A stretch of 64,000 nucleotides of DNA from Candidatus Fermentithermobacillaceae bacterium (GTDB taxonomy: Bacteria > Bacillota > Sulfobacillia > Fermentithermobacillales > Fermentithermobacillaceae). Positions 7,999-17,260 of the stretch are shown here, piece after piece (the first letter of the stretch is position 1; each line of letters begins with the position of its first letter). Both the position numbers and the translations under genes were made by a program. The notes under the pieces are model-generated. The model was not told the DNA's origin. It made no database searches and worked only from the letters and a program-made list of their open reading frames with translations. Location: NCBI GenBank assembly GCA_012841375.1, contig DUUV01000028.1, positions 130,602-194,601 on the forward strand. Direction: 5' to 3'.

Positions 7999-8171
7999 GC
8001 GCATCCCCCTTCCGAGTTGTCTCTTGTAGAAGCTAATACGTCGGTTGCCCGGCGGAGGTTTCGGCTTGGCTGAATCCCCTCTAGAATGTACCCTCGAATG
8101 GCTTAGGATATGAGGAGCGAGACCTGCAGGTCTACCCCCGGATCAGCGGAACGAGGACATGCGCCTCCTCA

Positions 8172-8795
8172 TCATCCCTTCATCTTGCCGACGGCTTCCT
8201 CGGGTACAAGGCAAGGCGTCCCCACTGCCAGGGCGTGGTGATATACCCTTGCCGCGTCCTCAACGTAGACCGCCCGGATGTGGGCCTCCTCAACCGATGC
8301 GCCTATGGCGAGTACGCCGTGGTTGGCGAGTAGACAAGCGTTGCGCCCCTCCAGCGCCCGGAGAGCCTCGATTCCCAGTTCCACGGATCCCGGGAGGGCG
8401 AACCGGGCCACAGGTATGTCCCCTCCTACGAAGGGTATCATCTCGGTCAGCACAGGGGGGACCGGCTTTCTTATTACGGCGAAGGCCGTGGCGTAGGGAG
8501 AGTGGGTGTGAAACACCGACAAGACGTCTTTCCTGCCCTTGTACACCTGTACGTGCATATTCCACTCAGATGAGGGCTTGCGGTGCCCCTCGACTACGCG
8601 CCCGTCTTCCTCAATGACAACCAGGTCGCCGGAAGTCATGGAGTCGTATGGAAGCGAAGTCGGCGTGATGACTATGAGGCCCGAAGACGGGTCTCGCGCG
8701 CTCAGGTTGCCGCTTGTGCCCGCGAACAGCCCGCTATCGTAGCCGGCCTTCGCGCCTCGGAGCACGTCCTCTTTGAGTCTTGCCAGGACAACCAT
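8172..8795 (-). CDS. Class II aldolase/adducin family protein (fuculose-phosphate aldolase-like)
   Basis: The family hallmarks are GTSGNLSAR (phosphate-binding loop), SSEWNMHVQVYKGR (catalytic Glu and His), VFHTHSPYATAFA (Zn-binding HxH) and LLANHGVLAIG. The 207-residue length fits FucA/RhaD/MtnB-type enzymes, which cleave phosphorylated sugars retro-aldol to DHAP, or dehydrate methylthioribulose-1-phosphate. No fucose or methionine-salvage genes are adjacent, so the substrate is open. The ribosome binding site before ATG 8795 is GGGGGTGC. Confidence 0.88.
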   Translation of the reverse strand: MVVLARLKEDVLRGAKAGYDSGLFAGTSGNLSARDPSSGLIVITPTSLPYDSMTSGDLVVIEEDGRVVEGHRKPSSEWNMHVQVYKGRKDVLSVFHTHSPYATAFAVIRKPVPPVLTEMIPFVGGDIPVARFALPGSVELGIEALRALEGRNACLLANHGVLAIGASVEEAHIRAVYVEDAARVYHHALAVGTPCLVPEEAVGKMKG

Positions 8796-8825
8796 TCTAT
8801 CGCACCCCCGCCGCTTTTCTGGCGG

Positions 8826-9047
8826 TCACTTGCACGTGGAGCAATGGCCGCCGGAACAACCGGTACAAGACGAACCCCCTGAAGCTCCCGCTCCTGGGGA
8901 AGCACCCTTCACATGAGCGCAGAATGTGGAGAAAAGCTTTGACAGGTCCTTGGAATCGCAGGAAGGGCAAGAGGGGACTTCGCGCCCTCGCACCAGGAAC
9001 TCGAACTCCTTCCCGCACTCTTTGCACTTGTACTCGAATATGGGCAC
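8826..9047 (-). CDS. FmdB-family zinc-ribbon protein
   Basis: This 73-residue protein opens MPIFEYKCKECGKEFEFL and has a second CPSC pair, the FmdB/CxxC_CxxC_SSSS putative regulatory ribbon. The tail is Gly/Ser/Cys-rich (SSCTGCSGGHCSTCK), which adds further potential metal ligands. GTG 9047 follows AAGAGGTGA. It probably binds Zn or a metal centre; the biological role is unknown. Confidence 0.85.
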   Translation of the reverse strand: MPIFEYKCKECGKEFEFLVRGREVPSCPSCDSKDLSKLFSTFCAHVKGASPGAGASGGSSCTGCSGGHCSTCK

Positions 9048-9103
9048 TCTAGATCATCACCTCTTGAGTTCGAGTCTACACCCACTCTCACGCGCGGGGC
9101 AAC

Positions 9104-9367
9104 TCAAGAGGCGGACTGCCTGGCTCTGGTGATGAGTGTGTCAAGCATCGCAATGACTTCGTCGGTGGTGCCCGGGCCGGTGTAGATGATGGGTTCAGAA
9201 CTCCACCTGGCAAGGAAGTCCCGTACATCCTTGGCCATGGCAAGTATGTCTTGGACCGTCTCCACCGCCCTCTCATCGCCGTCCATCTCCGCCAAGAGCA
9301 ATGAGGAAGCCTCGATTATGTCTCCTATTCTGTCGGATATAAACCCCACACGCAGGAACCTCGACAT
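9104..9367 (-). CDS. Small hypothetical protein
   Basis: This 87-residue protein is predicted to be all-alpha, with segments such as RIGDIIEASSLLLAEMDG and TVQDILAMAKDVRDFLARW. ATG 9367 is preceded by a near-perfect AAGGAGGT seven bases upstream, which strongly supports translation. No family is recognised. Confidence 0.7.
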   Translation of the reverse strand: MSRFLRVGFISDRIGDIIEASSLLLAEMDGDERAVETVQDILAMAKDVRDFLARWSSEPIIYTGPGTTDEVIAMLDTLITRARQSAS

Positions 9368-9543
9368 TTCTCGACCTCCTTCCGCCCGTGCATTCGCCGC
9401 GTGTCTATGGTTTTCCTTTGGGACACACTATCTGTCAAGGACTCACGGTCGGCGCTACGTCTCGCTGGCGACGGATCTGCCTACCATGCCGGACTTGGCC
9501 AGACAGCATATAACCGGCACATAGAGGAAAGGGGAACGGCAAA

Positions 9544-10089
9544 ATGCCCAAGAACGAAGACTACGTAGTTGGCGGAAGTACAGACAGGAACACTGCTTCA
9601 CACGTGGCCGAAGAACTGAGACGCTCGTTCAAGCCGCAGGGCGCGGGCGCGCCCACGACTCCGGCCGAGAAAATCGAGGAAGCGTTGAACATGGTCCAGA
9701 ACAGCGTCAGGGCCGAACAGATGTGCACCGAACAAAACCTCCAGAGTTCCCTGTCCAAGGCATCCACGCATGTCGCCGATTCACAGAGCATCGACAACCT
9801 CTTCGCCATCACTCAGCAGCTCTCCGCATTGGTCTCTCAAGGCGACGAAGCACTCAGGGCCAACTCGACGCAAGCATCAGAACTTATTACCCAGCTCGGA
9901 GCGCAATTGGCGGTGCAGCAGGCCAAATCCGACCGCCAGGTAGCCATGTCTCTTCAGCAAGCCGTGTCTGCCATGGCCGACGCTCAGAACGCCATGTTCC
10001 AGGCCATGTCCATAAGTGAGATGCAGCAGCTCGTGAAGGGTGCCCAACAGACCGTGAAGGACATCATCGCACCCGGACAGGTCCAGTAG
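9544..10089 (+). CDS. Hypothetical helical, Gln/Ser/Ala-rich protein
   Basis: The 181-residue product is hydrophilic and largely helical from about residue 40. It has many Gln, Ser and Ala residues (SLQQAVSAMADAQNAMFQAM) and no transmembrane segment, suggesting an elongated coiled or bundle structure. GAAAGGGGAAC precedes ATG 9544. It converges tail to tail with the polysaccharide deacetylase gene (10-base gap). No family was recognised. Confidence 0.75.
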   Translation: MPKNEDYVVGGSTDRNTASHVAEELRRSFKPQGAGAPTTPAEKIEEALNMVQNSVRAEQMCTEQNLQSSLSKASTHVADSQSIDNLFAITQQLSALVSQGDEALRANSTQASELITQLGAQLAVQQAKSDRQVAMSLQQAVSAMADAQNAMFQAMSISEMQQLVKGAQQTVKDIIAPGQVQ

Positions 10090-10099
10090 ACCCGGCCTT

Positions 10100-11236
10100 C
10101 TACTTGCTCGGATTCAGGAACCCGTAGCCGAGCCGGGCGAGGGCTTCGATGAGCGAGGGCAAGGCTTCCACCGTGTACTGCAGTCCTTCGTGCAGCATGA
10201 GGATGCCTCCGTCTGTAGCGGCGGAAACGGTCCTAGCCGTGACATCCTCGGCCGAAGCCGCGCCCAGATCGGCTCCGCCGATGTTGGTCCACATGGTCAC
10301 ACGCATGCCGAGTTTGGATGCTTCGGCTACCTGGGTTTGGTCCAGCTGTCCGAAGGGCGGACGGTACAAGTAAGGAGACACGCCCGTGACCTGGGTGATG
10401 GCGTCCCTGGCCTCCTTGAGATCTCTACGCACCTCGGCGGCGGAAAGACCGGAGAGGGACTTGTGTTCGAACCCGTGTACCCCGATTACATGGCCCTCCT
10501 GGGCTATCTCTCTTGCCAGTTCCGGATGACGCAACACCCGTTCCCCGACGAGAAAGAACGTGGCTTTGACGCCGTATTGGCGCAGGATGGCCAATATTGG
10601 TCTAGTTGTGTTGAGGTCGGGACCGTCATCGAAGGTAAGGCAGACGCGCCGGTCCGGTATGGGGAAAGGCGGCGGCTTCGGAGGCAAGTCGGTAGGTGGG
10701 GCCGGGGGTTCCTGGGCCGGTGGTTCCTGAGGCGTCGAAATCATCAAGACCTGTCCCACGTACACCATATCGGGGTCGGCCAGCTTGTTGATCTTTGCCA
10801 GGGTCTCGACACTCACACCGTATCGCCCGGCGATAGTCGACAAGGTCTCGCCGGACCGCACCGTGTGCTTGTCAGGCGGATTGGCTCTGTAATACAGCTT
10901 TGACAGTTCCCTTATGGTCTGAGGTCCCACGATGCCGTCGGCGTAGAGTCCGTTCTCCCTCTGGAACTTCTTCACCGCGCCTTCCGTCATCGGCCCAAAC
11001 ACGCCGTCGAGAGACACTTCATACCCGCACGCTCGCAATGCTTCCTGCAGGTACCTGACCCTATCGCCCTTCTCCCCCCGCCGGATGAGGCCGGCAAACG
11101 AAAAAAGCGCCACCGGTCCCTGATCGCCGGCCTGGGCGGCCGGAGCAAGGTGCAACACCACGTATCCGAGAACGACGGCAGCCAAGCAGCCTGCAATGAG
11201 AGCCGCCGAAAGGCGTCTTCCGCGGAAACAATCCAA
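10100..11236 (-). CDS. Polysaccharide deacetylase with peptidoglycan-binding and LysM domains
   Basis: In order, the protein has an N-terminal membrane/signal segment (about residues 11-35), a PG_binding_1 domain (about 52-112; GVFGPMTEGAVKKFQ), one LysM domain (about 123-167; VRSGETLSTIAGRYGVS), a proline linker, and a NodB deacetylase domain. The NodB domain has TFDDGP, HGFEH, YRPPFGQ and ILMLHEG, so the metal-site Asp and two His residues are kept. It is an exported, wall-anchored peptidoglycan or polysaccharide deacetylase. Start is TTG 11236, seven bases after GGGAGGT. Confidence 0.94.
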   Translation of the reverse strand: MDCFRGRRLSAALIAGCLAAVVLGYVVLHLAPAAQAGDQGPVALFSFAGLIRRGEKGDRVRYLQEALRACGYEVSLDGVFGPMTEGAVKKFQRENGLYADGIVGPQTIRELSKLYYRANPPDKHTVRSGETLSTIAGRYGVSVETLAKINKLADPDMVYVGQVLMISTPQEPPAQEPPAPPTDLPPKPPPFPIPDRRVCLTFDDGPDLNTTRPILAILRQYGVKATFFLVGERVLRHPELAREIAQEGHVIGVHGFEHKSLSGLSAAEVRRDLKEARDAITQVTGVSPYLYRPPFGQLDQTQVAEASKLGMRVTMWTNIGGADLGAASAEDVTARTVSAATDGGILMLHEGLQYTVEALPSLIEALARLGYGFLNPSK

Positions 11237-11309
11237 TAGAAGGACCTCCCAAGAGGGTTCGTCCTTCTAGCATTCCTCGAAGAGTAGGGAGTTTATACCA
11301 GGAACCACG

Positions 11310-11660
11310 TCACGCATTGACGCCCAGGATGCCTCCTATGGCACCTGCCAGGAGAGAAAATCCGAGCCTCCTTACGAACACGCCGAAACCGGGCACAGGC
11401 GGGAACAGGAGTGCGCCTGTGAAGAGAGTAATGACGGCGTAACCGCCTCCGATGGCTAGCCCGTACACGAGGCCGTAACCTGCTTGGCGTCTCGCGGTGA
11501 CAAAAGAACTGAGGCCGAGGATGACGAAACTCCCTACATCGACGACCCATGAGAGGATCCTCTCATCCAGACTCGTCACGTACACGACTCCAGAAGCAAG
11601 GAGCGCGAGGACAACGGCCAGGCCCACGGCCCAAACCACGCCTCTGCCCGCCACACGCAT
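11310..11660 (-). CDS. TIGR04086 (YrzE-like) family membrane protein
   Basis: About 116 residues with four hydrophobic helices (GVVWAVGLAVVLALLASGVV; VVDVGSFVILGLSSFVTA; GLVYGLAIGGGYAVITLFT; LGFSLLAGAIGGILG) and a conserved short basic turn ARRQAG between helices 2 and 3. This topology and length match the TIGR04086/YrzE family of Bacillota. The start is set at ATG 11660, seven bases after AAGAAGGA; an upstream in-frame extension is hydrophilic and unlikely to be translated. Function unknown. Confidence 0.75.
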   Translation of the reverse strand: MRVAGRGVVWAVGLAVVLALLASGVVYVTSLDERILSWVVDVGSFVILGLSSFVTARRQAGYGLVYGLAIGGGYAVITLFTGALLFPPVPGFGVFVRRLGFSLLAGAIGGILGVNA

Positions 11661-11773
11661 TGAGAATCCTTCTTCCATCTGCCTGGAAGACCACCTGCCG
11701 CCCGAGCGCCGTCCGGGAGGACTCACCATAGCGCACACCTCCTCATGCTTCTATATGTAGGAGGTCGCGCCTT

Positions 11774-12553
11774 TCATGCCTCGTCCGGCGGCCACCGGAA
11801 AGAACGCCGGGCCAGGGCCTGGATGCCCCGGGTATCGGTAAGGTCCATCCTCAGGGGTGTCAAAGAGACAAGGTTTCTCCTGACCGCGCAGGTGTCCGTA
11901 TCGTCTATCTCCTCATTCTCGACAAGTACTCCGGAAAGCCAATACCAGCACCTGCCGCGAGGGTCTTCCCGTCGCTTTATGGCGTCCTCGTAAGTCTGCA
12001 CGCCCAACCTTGTTATAGCCACCCCGGCGATGCTCTCCCTCGGCACTGCCGGCACGTTGACGTTGACCAATACCGGCCAAGACGTATCGAAGGCCGCAAC
12101 GAGGGCCTGCTCTATGGCGAAGTCGGCTGCGGCGGCGTAGTCTAGATTCTCAAAGGCCGTGAGAGAAATGGCCATGGCTTTTACCCCCAAGAGAGCCCCC
12201 TCGAGAGCGGCCGACACGGTGCCTGAGTAGAACACGTCGGTCCCCAGGTTCGGTCCCCGGTTGATACCCGATATGAGAAAGTCGGGTCTCTCCTCCATGA
12301 CCGCTTCAATTGCCAATTTGACACAATCCGCAGGCGTGCCGCTGGACGCGAAAACTCTGGCCGGGATGCCGTCGAACCCGACCTCCCGGAGGTCTATCGG
12401 CTGGTGGATGCTTATGGCATGGCCCGTAGCGCTTCGCTCCCGGTCGGGCGCAACCACGGTGACCTCGACGCCGGGGCACTTCGCGGCACGCTCCACAAGG
12501 GCCCTGAGGCCCTGGGCGTTGATCCCATCGTCATTTGTGATAAGGAGTCTCAT
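11774..12553 (-). CDS. surE: 5'-nucleotidase SurE
   Basis: The N-terminus MRLLITNDDGINAQGLRAL carries the SurE metal-site Asp pair. VAPDRERSATGHAIS and SGINRGPNLGTDVFYSGTVSAA (quoted in part) supply the remaining metal and phosphate ligands. The 259-residue length is typical. SurE is a cytosolic survival-type phosphatase acting on nucleoside 5'- and 3'-monophosphates and short polyphosphates. GGAGAAGG precedes ATG 12553. It follows the helicase-like gene in the same direction with a 39-base gap. Confidence 0.95.
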   Translation of the reverse strand: MRLLITNDDGINAQGLRALVERAAKCPGVEVTVVAPDRERSATGHAISIHQPIDLREVGFDGIPARVFASSGTPADCVKLAIEAVMEERPDFLISGINRGPNLGTDVFYSGTVSAALEGALLGVKAMAISLTAFENLDYAAAADFAIEQALVAAFDTSWPVLVNVNVPAVPRESIAGVAITRLGVQTYEDAIKRREDPRGRCWYWLSGVLVENEEIDDTDTCAVRRNLVSLTPLRMDLTDTRGIQALARRSFRWPPDEA

Positions 12554-12592
12554 ATTGCCTTCTCCGTTCTGTCCTTTCCACCGGAAATCAGC

Positions 12593-15169
12593 CTAAGGAT
12601 TCCCTGAGAGGTGTTCTTTGACTCTATCAAAAACATACCCGGGCGGGCCCGATTCTCGTGTGAGATCGTCTAGAGCCCTGAAGAACTCGCCTGCCCACTT
12701 GGACTCTCCGGGAGACAGCCTCGGGTCGGCCAGGACCAACGCTCGCTTTCCTCCTGAGTCGAGCATCCTGGCAGCGTACCTGCGTATCATGAGCGATGGA
12801 GCCCGCACGCTCACTTCCACAAACGGGTCTGCCCCTGCGCGGGACAGTTCCTTCCTCCTGGCGTCATCCACAGGATTTGGAGGCGGGAACGGGACCTTCA
12901 TGACCGCGAGACACGTGGGGACGGGTTCGTCGTCGCCCGGACTGCCTGCCAAGGCCAACACCACAGAGTCCTCTTCCTCAAGGTGTTCCAAGACTCTCCG
13001 GCCGCCGTCAAGGCCCTGCGCGTAGACTACGATACCTTCCTTCTCCAGTTCGGGGGCGAGAAGCCCATAGACGTCCTTTATTTGGGCCCTTGACGGAAAC
13101 AAGACGAGCAGCCCTTTCCTGACCCTGAGAGCCAAGTCTCGTGTGAACGAGAAGGCGTACTCTGCAAAGCCCGGTCCGGCGGATGGCGCTTTCACGTCGG
13201 CACATGCGACCAAGAGGTCATGGACGGTCGCTCCATCGCCTGGTCCATCTCTCAGATCTACTACCGGCGAGTCGACGCCGAGGAAAAGGCGATGTCCTCC
13301 TTGGGTCGCTCCCGCCTGGGACGCCACGTCTGACAGAAGGACGGGCGTGCCCAGTCTCGTCTCGATGGTCCTTACCGCATCGCGTGCCGGCCAGATCGAC
13401 CGGCGGACCAGGAAGGGACCCCTCCGCTCGTCACCGTATGACGCCTCGACGAGAGCGAGATGGTCGCCGGAAGCGCTCGAAAAAGACGCCAGTACCTCGG
13501 AGGCTCTTTCCATCCGGTGCAAATGCGCCGATACAATGGGAGGATCGGTCCAACTCACGCCACGGGCGTCGTCGGGCTGCAGGAAACCGTACGTCTCCTG
13601 CAGTCTCTCGCGAAGCCAACGGGCGGCGCCTGCCAGTTGTGCCCCGGTCTCCGCCGCCCATTTCTTCGCCTCAGCACAGGCGATCCCGCCCAGGCGGCCC
13701 TTTGACGCGACGGCGTAGAGCCTCTCAAGCGCCGGTACCTGACCGAGCGCGTTTTCCGACCTCACTGCGTCCAGAATGAGCGCAAGGTCAACCCTGTCCT
13801 CGCCGTACTGCCAGACCTTGTGGAGATCGTGGGCGCCCCATACGACGACGCGGTCGAACTCGCCTGACATCACAAGTACGCGGTCAAGGCGGGCAAACTG
13901 CACGGGCGAGCCGCCGGCCATCCGTTCGGCGAGAAGGTAGCGGCACTCGGCCTTGAACGGACAAGACGACCGGCACTCCATGGATTTCGGACAGCCTAGC
14001 TCTCCTACTACCCCGTGAGCCGCCGTCCCTGCCACCTGGACCTCGGCGAAACTACCGGTATCCGTCTGCTCGGCCCATACGGACAGAGACGCCAGGAAAC
14101 GCCTCTCCTCAACGCCGACCTCGCGGAGGAGGCCCTCACAGGCGAGGGCCTTGGCATAGAGAAACCGGCGCAGGCAGAGGTAATCCTGGGGCACAGGCGC
14201 CCTATGTATCCCGCCGGGAAGGAATCCCTGGGGAAAGCCCGCCAGCAACACTCTTCCTCCGGTGCGGCGGGTGAAATCCCAGGCGGCTTCCACCACGGCA
14301 TGAGCGGCGCCCACAACAAGCGGAACGCTCAGGGCCCCAGGCCCCGGAGCCGGTGAGCTCAGGACCTCGACGATCCTATTGAAGAGTTGCCCGGTGCCAT
14401 CCGGGAAACCCTGCTCAAACTCCTCCGGGAGGTCTTGCCCGCCTGAAGAGCCTGCCCCCGTCTGCCGGCCGGCACGCACTCTCTCAGGAGAAGGTTCGTC
14501 AAACAGGGGACGAATGGCCTGACCCGCAGGCTCAAAGAGAAACAAGCGCCTGGCCTCCCAGGAGTCCCCCATGATCGACGCCACGGTTTCCCGAAGGCGG
14601 CGCCCCATCCTGAGGATACGTTCCTGTAGGAGGGCGAAGATGCGTCCCGAGACCTCGGCGTCATCGTAGGCGCGGTGGGCGTCGGTTAAGGGGACTCCGA
14701 GGAATTGTGCCAATTCCACAAGCTTGTAGCTCTGAAATCCGGGGATCACAATCCTGGAAAGTTCCAGCGTGTCATACACTGTGACGCCGGGGAAGCCCTC
14801 AATTCTCTTGGCCAAGAAGGCCGTATCGAAAGACGAGTTGTGCCCGACCAAGGGAAGGCCACCGCTCATCCGGGCGATATGCTCAGACACATCGCCGAAC
14901 ACCGGACTCTCCTTGATCTCATGCGGGTCAATGTTGGTGAGGCGAAGGGCTTTGAGAGGGATGTGCCGGAGAGGGTTTAGGAGCGTTGACCACCGCTCAA
15001 CCGGTTGGCCGTCGCTAAAGCGGACAAAGGCGACCTCCAGTATCTCGTCGTCATCGGGCGATAGCCCGGTGGTCTCGAGGTCGAAGGCGACGTAGTCCGG
15101 GACCTGAAGCCCGTGAGAGCCGGTCGCCGGGACGGACAAACTTCCCTCTTCTAGTTTCAATAAACCCAT
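12593..15169 (-). CDS. DnaQ-type 3'-5' exonuclease fused to a degenerate DinG-like helicase
   Basis: Residues 25-195 are a DEDDh exonuclease with all motifs: VAFDLETTGL, LVGHNSSFDTAFL and HRAYDDAE. The remaining 650 residues follow the layout of DinG/XPD helicases and retain four clustered cysteines (CPKSMECRSSCPFKAEC) of the Fe-S domain. The ATPase motifs are lost. No GxGKT Walker A is found; the DEAH box is replaced by WGAH (VVVWGAHDL); and motif VI (QxxGRxxR) reads MIRRYAARM. Nuclease function is likely and helicase activity is not. The start is ATG 15169 or TTG three codons later, which is better spaced from AGGGAG. Divergent from comB. Confidence 0.85.
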   Translation of the reverse strand: MGLLKLEEGSLSVPATGSHGLQVPDYVAFDLETTGLSPDDDEILEVAFVRFSDGQPVERWSTLLNPLRHIPLKALRLTNIDPHEIKESPVFGDVSEHIARMSGGLPLVGHNSSFDTAFLAKRIEGFPGVTVYDTLELSRIVIPGFQSYKLVELAQFLGVPLTDAHRAYDDAEVSGRIFALLQERILRMGRRLRETVASIMGDSWEARRLFLFEPAGQAIRPLFDEPSPERVRAGRQTGAGSSGGQDLPEEFEQGFPDGTGQLFNRIVEVLSSPAPGPGALSVPLVVGAAHAVVEAAWDFTRRTGGRVLLAGFPQGFLPGGIHRAPVPQDYLCLRRFLYAKALACEGLLREVGVEERRFLASLSVWAEQTDTGSFAEVQVAGTAAHGVVGELGCPKSMECRSSCPFKAECRYLLAERMAGGSPVQFARLDRVLVMSGEFDRVVVWGAHDLHKVWQYGEDRVDLALILDAVRSENALGQVPALERLYAVASKGRLGGIACAEAKKWAAETGAQLAGAARWLRERLQETYGFLQPDDARGVSWTDPPIVSAHLHRMERASEVLASFSSASGDHLALVEASYGDERRGPFLVRRSIWPARDAVRTIETRLGTPVLLSDVASQAGATQGGHRLFLGVDSPVVDLRDGPGDGATVHDLLVACADVKAPSAGPGFAEYAFSFTRDLALRVRKGLLVLFPSRAQIKDVYGLLAPELEKEGIVVYAQGLDGGRRVLEHLEEEDSVVLALAGSPGDDEPVPTCLAVMKVPFPPPNPVDDARRKELSRAGADPFVEVSVRAPSLMIRRYAARMLDSGGKRALVLADPRLSPGESKWAGEFFRALDDLTRESGPPGYVFDRVKEHLSGNP

Positions 15170-15216
15170 CTCCCTGAAAAAAGACGTATAATGTGTGTTA
15201 TGACGGAGGTGTCCAG

Positions 15217-15966
15217 ATGCTGACGATATCCGTACTCGAAACTCCGGCGCCCATCGCTCCCGGCGGAATCGCCGGAAATGTGGCGGTGGTCATTGACGTC
15301 TTGAGAGCGACCTCCTCGATAGCCACGGCGATTTCTTCTGGCTGCCGGGCGGTGATCCCTGCAGGCAGCAGGGATGAAGCTCTCTGCTTGAGGGCGACCC
15401 ACCCTGAAGCCCTCCTGGGAGGTGAGATCGGCGGAAAGAAGATCGACGGCTTCGATCTGGGAAACTCGCCTGCCGATTTCACAAGGCAAGCGGTAGAAGG
15501 AAGAGAAGTCATCATGTCTACCTCCAACGGCACCAAGGCGATACTTGCCGCCCGGAAAGGCGGGGCAAACCCGATCTTTACCTCTTCATTTCTCAACCTG
15601 AGGGCAGTCGCGCGTCGCGTCTGGGCGGAGATGTCGGCCGGGAAGAAGGACCTGACAGTCGTCTGTTCGGGAAGCCGCGGCAGACCGTCTCTTGAGGACT
15701 TCTCCTGCGCGGGAGCTCTCGCGGAGGCGGTCCTGGATCTGGCCAGTGCCCGGTCGCCGGCTTTGGATGATACGGCCAAGAGGGCCGTACAGGTTTTCCA
15801 GAACTACAAAGGGAATATAATAGGCATTTTTGAAGCATCGCCGCACGGTCGGGACCTTCAGGAGATGGGTTTCGGCGAGGACCTACGACGCTGCGCGTCG
15901 CTGGATTCGCTGGATGTAGTACCGGTTTTCAATGGAACCGCTATCGTAGCTCTCAGCCAGAGGTGA
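15217..15966 (+). CDS. comB: 2-phosphosulfolactate phosphatase (ComB family)
   Basis: The protein has the ComB-family motifs VVIDVLRATSSIATA, LLGGEIGGKKIDGFDLGNSP, STSNGTKAI and VVCSGSRGRPSLEDFSCAG. ComB dephosphorylates 2-phosphosulfolactate to sulfolactate, a step of coenzyme M synthesis in methanogens and of sulfolactate formation in some bacteria. ATG 15217 lies six bases after GGAGGT. A TATAAT at 15187-15192 may be the -10 element, but no good -35 is seen. The DUF401 permease starts four bases after the stop, so the two are co-translated. No comA or comC homologue is in the window. Confidence 0.88.
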   Translation: MLTISVLETPAPIAPGGIAGNVAVVIDVLRATSSIATAISSGCRAVIPAGSRDEALCLRATHPEALLGGEIGGKKIDGFDLGNSPADFTRQAVEGREVIMSTSNGTKAILAARKGGANPIFTSSFLNLRAVARRVWAEMSAGKKDLTVVCSGSRGRPSLEDFSCAGALAEAVLDLASARSPALDDTAKRAVQVFQNYKGNIIGIFEASPHGRDLQEMGFGEDLRRCASLDSLDVVPVFNGTAIVALSQR

Positions 15967-15970
15967 AATC

Positions 15971-17260
15971 ATGGCAGCAGCCGGAGTCATTCTAGCGTTT
16001 GGTACACTCCTTTACCTTTCCATACGAGGCGTTGCCCTCTACATCGTCATGTTCGTGGCCACAACCATCATGGCACTCACATCGGGACTACCTCACGGGG
16101 AAATCTTGTCGGTGGTGTGGCGCTCGTTCTCCGATCCCGGTACCATCCAGCTCGCCCTGGCGGTAATGTCCATCGGAGTGTTCTCAACCGTCATGCGGCA
16201 GTCCGGTTTTCTCGACCGGACGGTGTCGGGCCTCACTTCCTTTCTGGGCAACGTGAAAGCAGCGATCATGGCCGTACCTGCGTTGGTAGGCACCATGCCG
16301 GTTCTCGGAGGCGCGGCGCTCTCGGCGCCTCTCGTCGACAAGCTGGGGCAAGCTCTGGCCCTCCCTCCGGACACAAAGGCAGCAGCCAACCTGACCTTCA
16401 GACACGGGATGTTTTTTGTGTTCCCGTTCTCGACCAGCCTCATCCTGACGTCGAATCTGACGGGCTTCCCGGTACCACGCCTCATCGCCAAGATGTGGCC
16501 TATGTCGCTTGTGCTTTGGGGCGTCGGCTACTTTGCGCTCCTACACAGGGTACCTACGGCAGGACAGCTTCTATCGGACGCCGGTCCCCGGGGTGAAAGG
16601 GAGGCGGCCGCCACAAAGGTCGATGAGGGGATGGAGCGAGATAGGGGGCAGACAAGGCTCTTGGGCCTCAAAGAATTCCTGGTATACGGCGGCCCTCTCC
16701 TACTGGCTCTCACGCTTGGTATGGCGCTCAAACTACCTCTCTGGCTCGCCCTGTTCTTCGGCATCGGCGTGGCTGTCCTCTTGGCTCTTAGAAAAGGGCA
16801 GCCCCTCCCCTCGAAGGCGGCACTCCTAAAAGGAGCCAACCCGGGCCAGGTCCTGGCCATGTTCTGGATCATGGCATTCAAGTCGTTCGTAGAAATGACG
16901 CCGGTCTTCAGGGCGGTGGTGGATAGAGCAACAGCCATAGGCATCTCGCCCGCTCTCCTGGCCATCCTGCTTCCTATGGTCTTCGGCTATGCCAATGCGT
17001 CTCAGACCGCAACCATAAGCGTGTTGATCCCCATCTTCGTGCCCGCGTCGGCCAGCGAAGCGGTCAGGCTGGGCTTTATATCGCTCATCTACGGAAGTTC
17101 CTTCACGGCCTACTTCTTCTCGCCGCTTCATATGTGTCAAGTTCTGACGTGCCAATACTATGGCGTAGGCATACCGGCGGTGTACAAGCGAAACTGGCCC
17201 GTATTTGCGGGATTCCTCGTTGTGCTCGGGTTGTTCTACCTATCGTTGGTAAGGCTCTAG
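15971..17260 (+). CDS. DUF401-family permease
   Basis: The 429-residue integral membrane protein has about ten hydrophobic helices and a hydrophilic cytoplasmic loop near residues 205-235. Motifs such as GTMPVLGGAALSAPLVDKLG, FRHGMFFVFPFSTSLILTSN and YGSSFTAYFFSPLHMCQ match the DUF401/TIGR00529 family, distant relatives of ion and organic-acid transporters. The gap to comB is four bases, so a linked substrate such as sulfolactate is an attractive but untested inference. Its last 21 bases overlap the convergent DUF72 gene. Confidence 0.82.
   Translation: MAAAGVILAFGTLLYLSIRGVALYIVMFVATTIMALTSGLPHGEILSVVWRSFSDPGTIQLALAVMSIGVFSTVMRQSGFLDRTVSGLTSFLGNVKAAIMAVPALVGTMPVLGGAALSAPLVDKLGQALALPPDTKAAANLTFRHGMFFVFPFSTSLILTSNLTGFPVPRLIAKMWPMSLVLWGVGYFALLHRVPTAGQLLSDAGPRGEREAAATKVDEGMERDRGQTRLLGLKEFLVYGGPLLLALTLGMALKLPLWLALFFGIGVAVLLALRKGQPLPSKAALLKGANPGQVLAMFWIMAFKSFVEMTPVFRAVVDRATAIGISPALLAILLPMVFGYANASQTATISVLIPIFVPASASEAVRLGFISLIYGSSFTAYFFSPLHMCQVLTCQYYGVGIPAVYKRNWPVFAGFLVVLGLFYLSLVRL

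Noticed and set aside
15187-15192. TATAAT upstream of comB as a full promoter
   Set aside because: The -10 is perfect, but no acceptable -35 lies 16-18 bases upstream and there is no extended -10; it is kept only as a possible element.
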